Positions 1 to 9,347 of a DNA stretch of 64,000 bases are shown here, piece by piece. The DNA is from Bog-473 sp963781955 (GTDB lineage: Bacteria; Actinomycetota; Acidimicrobiia; Acidimicrobiales; RAAP-2). Made by a program: the position numbers and the translations under genes. A model generated the notes under the pieces. It saw only the letters and a list, made by a program, of their open reading frames with translations, had not been told where the DNA came from and did no database searches. The stretch lies in contig CAWAHU010000001.1 of NCBI GenBank assembly GCA_963781955.1, positions 1,240,001 to 1,304,000 of the forward strand. Direction: 5' to 3'. Position 1 is the stretch's first letter. Every line of letters starts with the position of its first letter.

Positions 1-201
1 GGGGTGGTCAGCGTCATCGACCTCAACCACATGTTGAGCCCGCGTGGCACCTACACCGACTGGGTCGGCGGGGTCGAGGTCCGGACGCCTGACGGCATCC
101 ACATCAGCGTGGCCGGCGGCGAGCTGCTGCGCCCACGGATCCTGCCCGCGGTGGACAGGATCGGCATGGAGGACGAAGCGGGGGCCAGGTCGCGCGCGTG
201 A
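1..201 (+). CDS. C-terminal end of an SGNH-hydrolase-domain protein (partial)
   Basis: The reading frame is open from the first base of the window and stops at 199-201, so only the last ~66 residues are visible. They contain DGIHIS, which resembles the catalytic Asp-x-x-His block near the end of SGNH/GDSL esterase domains, followed by a short G-x-E-L-L-R-P tail. In Actinobacteria such tails often end acyltransferase-3 (OafA-like) proteins that acylate cell-surface glycans, but the membrane part lies outside the window, so this is inference. The stop overlaps the GTG start of the next gene (GTGA), which suggests translational coupling in an envelope-polysaccharide operon. Confidence 0.6.
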   Translation, partial: GVVSVIDLNHMLSPRGTYTDWVGGVEVRTPDGIHISVAGGELLRPRILPAVDRIGMEDEAGARSRA

Positions 202-1664
202 GCGAACAGGACGCCGTGGCGGCGCCGGCGGCCGAAGTGGTCGTCGAGTCCGTGCCGGCGGCCATGGCGCTGGCGCCGAGCGCGGCCGCGCCCACCCTGG
301 GCGCCGAGATCCTCCTCGACGAGCAGGGCCACACCGGCGTCCAGTCGATGCGGGCAGGCTTGCTGCAAGCGGGCCCGCTCGCCGCGGCGGGCGTGCTGGC
401 CAACGGGGCCGGCGTCCTCCTCACCATCGTGCTGGCCCGGCTGCTGGCCCCGCACAGCTACGGAGTGCTCAACCAGCTGACGGGTCTGTACCTGATCTTG
501 TCCATGCCCGGTTCGGCCGTCGTGGTCGCCGTCGTCCGCCGCGTCACCATGTGGCACGAGGACGGGACCGGCCACCTGGTGCGGCGCTGGGCCGGCCGGG
601 TGCACCGGCAGGGGACGCTGATCGTCCTCGTGTGGGCGGCGGTCGTCTTCGCCTGCCGCCACGCCGTGGCCGTGCTGCTCAACCAGCGGAGCGGCGTCGG
701 GATCGCCGCCATCCTCACCGCGGCGGCCTTCTTCGTGCTGCTCTCGCTCGACCGCGGCCTCCTCCAGGCGCACCGCTCGTACCGGCCCCTGGCGGGCAAC
801 CTGCTGGTGGAGGTGGGGGTCCGGGTCACCGCGGTGCTCGTCCTCGTCCTGGCCGGCTTCGGACCCTCGGGCGCGGCGGTCGGCGTCCTGATCGGCGAGG
901 TGGTGGCGGCCGGGCACGCCCGCTGGGCCGCGGTGCGCGCCTGGTCCGTCGACGGCCGGACCCCGCGCCGCTGGGCCTCGGGCAGCTGGTCCGGGGCGCT
1001 GAAGGCCGACCCCGTGCTCGGCGGCGGCACGGCCGAGCGTCGGACGGTCGTGCTGGACCTGATCATCGCCTCGATCTCGCTGTCGATGGTGGCCGTCCTC
1101 CAGAACGTCGACGTGCTCGTGGTGGGGCGCGACAACCCGACGCACAGCGGTGCCTACGCGGCGGTGTCGGTCACCAGCAAGGCGATCGTCTTCGGGGCCA
1201 TCGTCCTGGGCGGCTACCTGCTCCCCGAGGCGGCCATCCGCTGGCGCCAGGGCGGACATGCGCTGCGCCAGCTGGCGGTGGTCATGCTCCTGCTCGCGGT
1301 CCCGTCCGTGCTGCTGCTCGGCATCGCCGTGGCGGCCCCCGAGCTCCTGCTCCAACTGGTGTTCCACCACGACTACACCTCGGCCGCCGACGCGCTGGCG
1401 CCGCTCGTGCTGGCGATGATCATGCTCAGCATCTCGGTGGTGCTGACCATGTACCTCCTGGCCGTGGGGCGGCGGTGGGTGGTCGGGGTGCTGGTCGCCG
1501 GCGCGGCGGCGCTGACCGTGGCGGTATCGCTCGTGCACGGGGTGCCCCGGGCCACGGCACTGGTCGACCTGGGGGTCCAGGCGGCGGTCCTCCTCGTGAT
1601 CCTGGTCGGCTTCGTCGTCCTGCACCGCGTCCGGATCAGGGGCGGGGGCGCTGGGCCGGAGTAA
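198..1664 (+). CDS. Polysaccharide flippase-like multi-pass membrane protein
   Basis: A 488-residue protein with a ~50-residue Ala-rich cytoplasmic N-terminus and then about twelve hydrophobic segments in pairs, which is the layout of Wzx/MATE/MurJ-type lipid-linked oligosaccharide flippases. Visible pieces include a first helix around residues 57-85, the typical polar LLAPHSYGVLNQLTGLY stretch after it, and a repeated hydrophobic pair at the C-terminus. It starts at a GTG that overlaps the previous stop by four bases, and a glycosyltransferase follows on the same strand. The likely role is moving an undecaprenyl-linked glycan across the membrane; the substrate cannot be told. Family assignment is by topology and neighbours, not by a diagnostic motif. 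Confidence 0.7.
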   Translation: MSEQDAVAAPAAEVVVESVPAAMALAPSAAAPTLGAEILLDEQGHTGVQSMRAGLLQAGPLAAAGVLANGAGVLLTIVLARLLAPHSYGVLNQLTGLYLILSMPGSAVVVAVVRRVTMWHEDGTGHLVRRWAGRVHRQGTLIVLVWAAVVFACRHAVAVLLNQRSGVGIAAILTAAAFFVLLSLDRGLLQAHRSYRPLAGNLLVEVGVRVTAVLVLVLAGFGPSGAAVGVLIGEVVAAGHARWAAVRAWSVDGRTPRRWASGSWSGALKADPVLGGGTAERRTVVLDLIIASISLSMVAVLQNVDVLVVGRDNPTHSGAYAAVSVTSKAIVFGAIVLGGYLLPEAAIRWRQGGHALRQLAVVMLLLAVPSVLLLGIAVAAPELLLQLVFHHDYTSAADALAPLVLAMIMLSISVVLTMYLLAVGRRWVVGVLVAGAAALTVAVSLVHGVPRATALVDLGVQAAVLLVILVGFVVLHRVRIRGGGAGPE

Positions 1665-1729
1665 CCTGCTTCCCCGATGACGCCGGCCCCCGGACCGCCC
1701 TCCCCTCACCCCGCGCGGCTGCTCCCTCG

Positions 1730-2991
1730 GTGACCGAGGATCAGCGAAGGGCCGCCGCGGACAGCGGCCCCGAGCGCGCCGCGCCGCCCGAGCCGCCCCG
1801 GAGCCCGTCCCGGGCCCCCGGGGGCGGGCTGGAGGTCGCGCCCGCCTCGGCCCGCGAGCTGGCCGACATCGCCGCCGACGCCGGCCTCAAGCGCGTCCAC
1901 TTCGTCGCCTGGCGCGACTTGGAGGACCCCGAGGCGGGCGGATCGGAGCTGCACGCCCACGTGGTGGCGTCCTATTGGGCCGCGGCCGGGCTCGACGTGA
2001 CGTTCCGCACCTCCGCCGTCCCCGGCGCGCCCGAGGCCGTCACCCGCAACGGCTACCGGGTGCTCCGCCGTGCCGGGCGCTACGCCGTCTTCCCCGGTGC
2101 CGCCTGGGAGGGCGTCCGCATGGGGCACCGACCCGGGGACGCGCTTGTCGAGATCTGGAACGGCATGCCGTTCCTCTCCCCGCTGTGGTACCGCGGGCCT
2201 CGCCTGGTCTTCTTGCACCACGTCCACGCCGAGATGTGGGGGATGGTCCTGCCGCCGGCCCTGGCCCGGGCCGGGGACGCCATGGAGCGGCGCATCGCGC
2301 CGCGCTTCTACCGCTCGAGCCGCGTGGTGACGCTCTCCGAGTCGTCGCGCACCGAGATCGTCGAGATGCTCGGGCTCCCGCCGGGCCACGTGACGGTGTC
2401 GCCGCCTGGCATCGACGCCTGCTACACGCCTGGCGGCGAGCGGTCGGCCACCCCGCTGGTGGTGGCGGTGGGCCGGCTGGTTCCCGTGAAGCGCTTCGAC
2501 GTGCTCCTGCGCGCCCTGGCGTGGGTCAAAGAGGCCGTGCCGGGACTGCGGGCGGTCATCATCGGCGAGGGCTACGAGCGGTCCGCTCTCGAGGAGCTGC
2601 GGTCGGCGCTCGGAGCGGACGACTGGGTGGACATGCCGGGCCGGGTGGGCGGCGACGAGCTGGTCTCGTGGTACCGCAGGGCCTGGGCGGTGGCCAGCAC
2701 ATCGCAGCGCGAGGGCTGGGGGATGACGCTGACGGAGGCGGCCGCCTGTGGGACGCCTGCGGTGGCGACGGCCATCGCCGGCCACGTCGACGCCGTGCTG
2801 GACGGAGAGTCGGGACTGCTCGTGGCCGACGGGTGCGGGTTCGCCGACGCGCTGGGCCGCATCCTGACCGACGACGCGCTGCGGGGCGGCTCTCGAGGGG
2901 CGCCCTGGAGAGGGCTCGCTGGTTCACCTGGGACGCCACGGCGCGTCGTTCGCTCGAGGCGCTGGCCGAGGAGGCGACCAACCGCTCCTGA
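1730..2991 (+). CDS. GT4-family glycosyltransferase, one frameshift near the 3' end
   Basis: A GT-B fold glycosyltransferase of ~420 residues. The N-terminal half has the D-x-EAGGSE-x-H start of many actinobacterial GT4 enzymes. The C-terminal half has VVAVGRLVPVKRFDVLL, then EGWGMTLTEAAACGTPAVA, which contains the E-x7-E nucleotide-sugar motif. GTG at 1730 is chosen because homology-like sequence begins soon after and the previous gene ends at 1664. Around 2885-2895 the frame must shift for the end of the protein (ARWFTWDATARRSLEAL) to be read to the stop at 2989-2991; this looks like a one-base indel in a GC-rich run. It probably extends an envelope glycan handled by the neighbouring flippase. 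Sugar donor unknown. Confidence 0.8.
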
Positions 2992-3003
2992 CCGGTCGGG
3001 CGC

Positions 3004-6000
3004 TCAGTCGCCGTCGGCGTCGTGGGTCGGCTCTGTCGGCTCTGTCGGCTCTGTCGACTCTGTCGGCTCGGACCCGTCGGTCGGCGCATCCGGCTCGTCG
3101 GCTGTGTCCGGCTCGCCGGCGTCGTGTCCGGCTCGTCGGTCTTGGGGGTCGTCCCCGGCTGATCCGTTGCCCCCGCGGTGCCAGCCGTTTCGACGGTGTC
3201 GAGCGCGACAACGGCGCCGCCTGCCCCGGCCCCGAGCGCCACCGCCCGCAGGCGGCGCCGGCCTTGCGGCTTGCCCAGCCGGGGCCCGAGCCCCGAGATG
3301 ACGGCGTCGGCGAGCAGGAGCACCACCCCGAGCCAGATCAGGTTCCCGGCGGTCTCGAAGCCACCCGCCCAGTTGGCGCCCGGCAAGTAGTGGTGCACCT
3401 GCTGGCCGCGGACCACGTTGATGCAACCGGCGGCCACGAAGGCCACCCCGCCGATCGACGCGATGGCGCGGGTCCACGGGACGAGGAGCCCGAGGACGAC
3501 CAGTGCGGCCACGGCGGCGCCGGCCGCGGGCGGCACGACGAGCAGCGTGACGCCCCCGGTCAGGGCACCGACGACCACGGCCCGCAGGTACTCGAGCCAG
3601 CCCCGCCTCCGCTCCGGACGCGGGGCGGGGCGCCGGGGAGCGCCAGTGCCGCGGCGTCGAAGGGGACCGCCGGCCGTTCGGGGGCGTCGGGGCCCGCCGG
3701 GCCGCGTAGCCGGCGCGGCAGGCGGGCCCGCAGCCAGCGCCGCGAGCGGACGGGGAGCAGGCCGAGCAGCAGGCAGAGGAGCAGGGTGGCGCCGGAGACG
3801 GCCAGCGCCACCCACACCTTGCGCTGGGGCGTCCAGGTGAGTTCGACCGTGAAGCTCGCTCCGCCCAGCGCGTGCAGGTCCGCGGCCGTGACGGGCCAGC
3901 CGTTGGCGAAGCCGTCGACGAGCTGCGGCGCCCCGAGGTTCACCGCATGAGAGCCCGCGGGTGCGCCCGGGCCAGGTTCAGCGACGGCCTGCCAGCCTGC
4001 GTTGACGCTCTGGCCGAGCACGAGCTCGAAGGGCTCGGTGGCGCCGGTGGTGTCGCCGGTGTGGCCGTCGATGTGCGACGAGGTCGCGGTGACGGTGGCG
4101 GTCGGGCCGGGCTGGGTGGCCGCCAGCAGCGGTGTGCCGGCCGAGGTCGCCGTGGGGGCCGGCGCGGCGCCGCCTCCCGGAGCCGAGTCCAGGTTGAGCT
4201 GGTCTATGTCCCATCCGGTGCAGGTGGCGGGCACTTGGGCGCACGGGGGGTTGTGGCCGACGGCCGTCTCGACCGTGTGGGGACCCGGGCCGAGCGTGAT
4301 CCCCTTGGTCGAGGTGGTGCACGGCACCACCTCGACCTGCGCGCCGCTGACGGCCTGGCTGGTCGACCCCACGACGGCGACCGGCACCGGGTGTCCGTCG
4401 ATGCTGAGGAGGTTCGAGACGCACGTGCCCGGGAGCTGCGCCGGCGTCGGGGCTGAACGGGCCCCGGGGATGCCGATCTCGGCGATCCCGAGGGGCAACG
4501 CCAGTGGCCCGGCGGAGTAGTAGTTGGCGGCGTACTCGGGCCTGACGCCGGTGAAGGCGACGCTGAAGTGGGAGCCGGTGAGGGGGGCGAACGTGACCGG
4601 CACCGACGTCACGGCACCCGGGACGGTGCTGTCCGAGATGGCCGGGAGGGTGACGGTGCGCACCTGGTCGCCCGAGGTGATCTTCATGGACGTCGGGACC
4701 GAGTGGCGGCCGTCGGCGATCACTTGCATGTCGAGGTGGTCGAGGGTCCGCGGCGTGGTCAGGTCGTAGTTGAGCGTGGCCCCGACCTGCGCGTTCGTGC
4801 CGAGACCGGGCTCCCAGGCCGTGGTCGGGTCGCCGTCCACCGTGGCCGACGCGGTTTGGGCCAGCCCGCCGGGGAGCCGGCCCGAGGAGTAGGCGTCGCG
4901 GACCGTGGTCAACCCCGTCGGGGAGCGCCCGAGCAGACGGTCGATCTCGTCGTCGGGGATGAACGACGACAGGGTGGCGCTGCCCGACAGGCTGAAGGTG
5001 CGCGCCGTCGGCAAGGTGAACCGGCGGGTGATGGTCGTCTCGGGGTCGCTCCGGGGTGGGAAGCCCGAGGTGCGCTGGCGGGTCATCACGACCGTGAGGC
5101 GGTCGGCGGCCGACGCCGCGCCGAGCGTGGAGAGCATCTGGGTGGGCATCTGGATCACCTGGCGCACCTGTTGGCCCGGGACCTCGATCTCCGAGAAACC
5201 GACGGCGGCGGCCGACAGCGGGGAGGCCGTGTCGTTCGTCGTGCCGTCGATGGTGACCCGCAGCGTGTGGAAGGTGCGGGCCGGGAACGTGAGCGTCTGT
5301 CCCGGAGGCACATGCGAGGCCGGCGTCAGGTGGTAGCGGATCGGGTCCTTGCCGTCGAAGCTCAAAGTGACGCCCGAGATCCAGCGCGAACGGTCGCCAC
5401 GCTGGGGCTGGACCACGGTGATGTGGTCGGTGCTGACGGGGTTCGTGAACTGGGCCTGCCACCATTCGCCGGCCGGGTCGGGCACGAAGGTACCGGCGAT
5501 CCAGGCGGTGTCGACGTTGCCGTCGATGGCACTGAAGGCCTGGTCCTCGGGCGTGTAGGAGACCGAGTTGCCGTAGCTGCTCGCCGTGACGTTCACGGCG
5601 CCCTCGTAGGTGGCGTAGGTCTTCGAGGTGATGCCGGTGCCGGGGAAGAGCTCGATCGGGCTGTCGCTCTGGTCGGTCTTGGCCGGGTTCTCGCCCGGCG
5701 TCTCGGTGGCGCCCGCGTTGGCCGTGAGCGTGTCCCAGCGGAAGGCCTGCTTGCGGTTGGTGTCCGTGAGCACGAGCTGCGCACCCTGCGAGGCCAGGTT
5801 CTGGAGTTGCGCCGTGTGGCGGGCCGCCAGGGTGCCTGCGTAGTAGACCGCGCTGTTGGTGTCGAGCAGCCCCAGGCCGGCCAGGTTCACCAGGCCGGTG
5901 GCGTCGCCCTCCATGACCAGGGCACCCGTGTCGGACTCGCCCCGCAGCAGCGGGCGCGGGTCGGGGACGGTGTAGGTGGCGATCGGCGCCGGCCACGGCG

Positions 6001-7813
6001 GCGTTCCCTGGACGCTCAGATCCTGCTCGTTGAGGGTCGAGTTGATCGACACGTTGGGACGGGGCGACCCGAAGGTGCGCCGGTCGGTCAGGCCGCGGGG
6101 AGTCTGACGCATCAAGGAGGCCAGCAACAGGGGTTGGGGCACGCCGTATCGCTCGTACTGCTGGTCGTACTCGGCCACCACGTCCCCGGCGCCCATGAGG
6201 CGCGCCATGGGCGCCAGCGTGTTCGGGTTGGCCACGAAGTCCTGCATGGGGCCGTCCAGCGCATAGAGGGTGTCGGCGGTGGCCATGGAGCCCATGATCT
6301 GCTGCTCGCGGGTGATGAAGTCCCGGTTCAGTAGGGCGGACTGCGGTGTGTCGACCGTGTCGCCCCAGCGGTAGGCGGCGAAGTCGTTGCCCGGGACGGC
6401 CAGGACGCGAGTACCCGGGTGGGTCTGGTTGAGGTGGTGAATGGCGGCCAGTTGGTACGAGGGGAGCGAGGCCGGCTGGGTGAAGTTGTTCGCGATGAAG
6501 TCGCCCTGGAGCACGGCCGGCAGGTTGGCCACCACCAGTGCGGCCACCAGGACCGATGTGACGGTCCCGACGATGGAGAGGCGGCGCCACAGGGCGGTCA
6601 GGCCGCTGCCGAGGAGCATGAACAGGGCGAGGAGCACGAGGGGCGTCGCCCGGTCGGTCGAGCGCAGCGCCAGGCCCGCCGTCGTGTTCGTCATGAACCA
6701 CTTGAGGCCCCCGCCGACCACCGTCGGGTGGGCGAAGGGGAACGGCCCGACCGAGAGCACGAGGCCGACGAAGAGGAGGATCAAGAAGAAGGCCCGCTCG
6801 CGCCAACGCACGAACGCTGACGCGACGATGGCGACGACCGGGATGGCCAGCGACGAGGCGATCTGCGAGATGTTCTGGGTCAAGCGGATGGCGGCGTTCG
6901 TCCAGGCGCCCAGGTGGTCGTTGCCGTAGAAGTACCAGTAACCCAGGCCGCGCAGGATCTCGACCGGGTTGGAGGTGGCGGACGTGGACGGGACGGTCTC
7001 GGTGAACTTGAGGACGTTGACGCCGTAGGCCGCCTCGATCGTGAGGCCCGCCATCCACCACAGGCAGGCCCCGAGGGTGAGGACGCCGATGCGCAGCGCC
7101 GTGGCCAGGGCATGGCGCCACGTCGACTCGCGCAGGACGACCACCGCGAAGAGGATCCACAACACGGGTCCCACGCCCACGTAGATGATGGAACTGGCGT
7201 TGATGCCGCTGACCAGCGCCACGACCACGGCGAACAGCGCCGGTTCGCGCCAGCCGCCGCGCCGCAGGGCCACGATGGTCAGCCCCAGCATGAAGGGGAG
7301 GCCGGCCCACGGCAGCAGGATCACCGAGATCCGGCCCGAGTACTGCAAGAAGTACGGCGAGAGCATGTAGGCCGCCGCCGCCGCGGCCGGCCCGGGACCC
7401 GAGAGCCCGAGGATGCGCGACAGGTAGAGCACGCCCAGCCCGGCGGCGAAGAGGATGGAGCCGAGCCACAGGCGCTGGGCCACCCACACCGGGACGCCGA
7501 GCAGGTGGAAGACGGCGAAGAAGGGCCCCATCGGGAGCAGGTAGCCGAGGTACTCGTGCGTCACGGTGCCCAGGCCGACGGAGGGGTTCCACATGAAGGC
7601 CGCCTGGCTCAGGAAGCGCACGGGGTCGAGGTACAGGTACGTCTTTGTGTCCGGCGTCACCTCGCCGGGCCGCACGCTGAGGAACGGCACGTAGGCCAGG
7701 ACGGCGAGGATGCCGGCCCCTCCGAGCCACCACCAACGGCCGCCTGTCGCGGGTGCGGGCCGGGGCGCGGCGTGCCGGGCGCGGCTGGCCGTGGCTGTCA
7801 GGGACGTGGACAT
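3004..7813 (-). CDS. aftD: AftD-like alpha-(1->3)-arabinofuranosyltransferase, frameshifted C-terminus
   Basis: A giant membrane glycosyltransferase of ~1,600 residues. The N-terminal ~450 residues hold about ten membrane helices with the GT-C first-loop signature PGEVTPDTKTYLYLDP. A long extracytoplasmic part follows, with two discoidin/F5-8C-like modules (FSAIDGNVDTAWIAG and ATVDGDPTTAWEPG), as in AftD, which adds branching arabinofuranose to arabinogalactan/lipoarabinomannan in mycobacteria. One frame runs from ATG 7813 to about 3640. It must then shift to reach the last membrane helices (VVVGALTGGVTLLVVP and on), and again near 3125 to end in a Thr-Glu-Pro-rich tail at 3004. Both shifts sit in GC runs and may be sequence errors. 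It is convergent with the GT4 gene. Whether this organism makes true arabinogalactan is unknown. Confidence 0.8.
3031..3066 (-). repeat. Four tandem 9-bp units in the aftD tail
   Basis: On the plus strand CTCTGTCGG occurs three times and CTCTGTCGA once, head to tail. In the aftD frame the minus strand reads as Thr-Glu-Pro-type triplets just before the stop, a low-complexity extracytoplasmic tail. Unit number could vary by slippage. Confidence 0.85.
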
Positions 7814-7884
7814 GGGGGGCGGATGGTCGCCGGGTAGTGTAAGCAGGCGGCGCCACGACGGCGTGTCACACGAAGGGAGCGCCC

Positions 7885-8697
7885 GTGGCCACCAGCACGA
7901 AGGCCCGCCTGACGGGTGAGCGGCCCCAGCAGGGTGTGACGCCCGACTCGTTGCTCGCCCTGCACGAGGCCGGCTATCGCGCCGTGTTGGAGCGCATCGG
8001 CCCCGGGCGCCTCCTCGACGTCGGGTGCGGCCAAGGGTTCGAGTCGGCCCGGTTCCTCCAGGACGACCGCCGGGTGGTCGGGGTGGACTACTCGGCCGAC
8101 GCCGTGTCGACGGCGGCCTCCCGTTACGGGCCGGCAGGCCTGGTCGTGGGCCAGATGGACGCCCGGAACCTCGGGCTGAGCACGGGGAGCTTCGACGGGG
8201 TGTGCTCGTCGCACCTGATCGAGCACTTCAGCGAACCCGAGCCCCACGTGGCCGAGCTGGCGCGCGTGTGCAAGGACGACGGCCTGGCCTGCGTCCTGAC
8301 CCCCAACAAGACGGCGGACTTCGAGAACCCCTTCCACGTCCACCTCTTCGACCGGGCCGAGCTGGTCGCCATGCTGCGCCGGCATTTCGGCGAGGTGTGG
8401 CTCGGCGGCGTCGACGCGGCGCCACACGTGAAGGCCGACCTGGCGGCGAGGCGGGTCAAGGCGAACCGGTTGCTGCGCCTCGACGTCTTGGACCTGCGGC
8501 ACCGGATCCCGCACGGCTGGTACGTGTGGGCCTACACGCGCTTGCTGCCGCTCGCGTACAAGCTGGTGGCCCGCAACGACAGTGGCGGGGCTACGGGGAT
8601 CACCGCCGACGACTGGTTCGTGACCGACGAGGTGGACGACACGACGCTCGTGCTCTTCGCCGTGGCTCGCAAGCCCAGGCGCGAGCAGCCCGCCTGA
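7885..8697 (+). CDS. Class I SAM-dependent methyltransferase
   Basis: 270 residues with a Rossmann-type methyltransferase core. Motif I is LLDVGCGQGFESARF (residues ~45-60), followed by the acidic VVGVDYSADAV strand. DGVCSSHLIEHF is the motif found in Methyltransf_11/ubiE-like enzymes. The C-terminal third is basic with an aromatic patch (HGWYVWAYTRLLPLAYKL) that may touch the membrane. GTG 7885 is preceded by GAAGGGAG. Divergent from aftD and overlapping coaE at TGATG. The methyl acceptor cannot be deduced; a glycan or lipid intermediate is possible from the setting. Confidence 0.8.
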   Translation: MATSTKARLTGERPQQGVTPDSLLALHEAGYRAVLERIGPGRLLDVGCGQGFESARFLQDDRRVVGVDYSADAVSTAASRYGPAGLVVGQMDARNLGLSTGSFDGVCSSHLIEHFSEPEPHVAELARVCKDDGLACVLTPNKTADFENPFHVHLFDRAELVAMLRRHFGEVWLGGVDAAPHVKADLAARRVKANRLLRLDVLDLRHRIPHGWYVWAYTRLLPLAYKLVARNDSGGATGITADDWFVTDEVDDTTLVLFAVARKPRREQPA

Positions 8698-9335
8698 TGC
8701 TGGCGGTGGGCCTGACCGGTGGGATCGGGTCGGGCAAGTCCGCCGTAGCCGACCTGCTCGTCGAGCGCGGCGCCGTGCTCATCGACGCCGACCAGGTGGC
8801 CCGGGACGTGGTGGCACCCGGGGGGCCCGCCTACCAGCCGCTGATCGACCGTTTCGGCCAGGGCATCGTGGCCCCGGACGGCACCATCGACCGCCCCGCC
8901 CTGGCCGCCCTGGCCTTCGCCGACGAGGAGTCCCGGCTCGCCCTCAACGCCATCACGCACCCGGCCATCGGGATCGCCATGATCGAGGCGCGTGACGCCC
9001 TCGAGGGCACCGACGCGATCGTCGTCCTGGCCATCCCTCTCCTCACGGCGGCCCACCGCGAGACGGTGCGGCTGCACAAGGTGGTCGTGGTGGACTGCCC
9101 GACCGACGTCGCGCTCGAGCGGCTGCTCGCCCAGCGTGGGTTCGACCGCGCCGATGCCGAGGCCCGGATCCGCTCCCAGATCTCCCGGGAAGAGCGGGTC
9201 AAGGAAGCCGACTACGTGCTCGACAACTCGGGCGACCGGGAAGCCCTGGCCCGCCAGGTGGGCGAGTTGTGGGACCGCCTCGAGGAGGCGGCCGCAGAGC
9301 ACGCGGCGGGAGGGGCTGTCACACCCCACGGGTAG
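8697..9335 (+). CDS. coaE: Dephospho-CoA kinase
   Basis: 212 residues; the cytosolic kinase that phosphorylates the 3'-OH of dephospho-CoA, the last step of CoA synthesis. The P-loop GLTGGIGSGKSAVADLL starts at residue 5, and the conserved IDADQVARDVVAPG follows. The substrate-lid sequence LNAITHPAIG and the late QRGFDRADAEARI region are also typical. Length matches the family (~200). The ATG at 8697 overlaps the stop of the methyltransferase gene (TGATG), so the two are probably translated together. coaE next to uvrB is a common actinobacterial order. Confidence 0.95.
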   Translation: MLAVGLTGGIGSGKSAVADLLVERGAVLIDADQVARDVVAPGGPAYQPLIDRFGQGIVAPDGTIDRPALAALAFADEESRLALNAITHPAIGIAMIEARDALEGTDAIVVLAIPLLTAAHRETVRLHKVVVVDCPTDVALERLLAQRGFDRADAEARIRSQISREERVKEADYVLDNSGDREALARQVGELWDRLEEAAAEHAAGGAVTPHG

Positions 9336-9339
9336 CCTC
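9317..9339 (+). promoter_or_regulatory. Putative leaderless promoter of uvrB
   Basis: TGTCACACC-C-CAC-G-GGTA-G-CCTC lies immediately before uvrB. The TAGCCT at 9333-9338 fits the TAnnnT -10 element, and its last base is 9 nt before the ATG at 9348, so transcription would begin at or next to the start codon. No good ribosome-binding site precedes the ATG. A 20-of-23 match lies at the same place before uvrA. No -35 element at standard spacing is evident. Confidence 0.5.
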
Positions 9340-9347
9340 GGTGGGCC

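Noticed and set aside
44..1700. Long open frames of several hundred residues overlapping the flippase gene on both strands
   Set aside because: Arg/Pro/Gly-rich shadow frames typical of high-G+C DNA; no domains, and they conflict with a well-supported gene.
4568..6334. Long plus-strand frame opposite aftD
   Set aside because: Codon mirror of the real gene; Gly/Arg/Val-rich with no motif or ribosome-binding site.
3978..7856. Second ~1,290-residue open frame antiparallel-shifted within aftD
   Set aside because: Composition is dominated by Arg, Pro and His, with no membrane pattern; it is a frame shadow of aftD.
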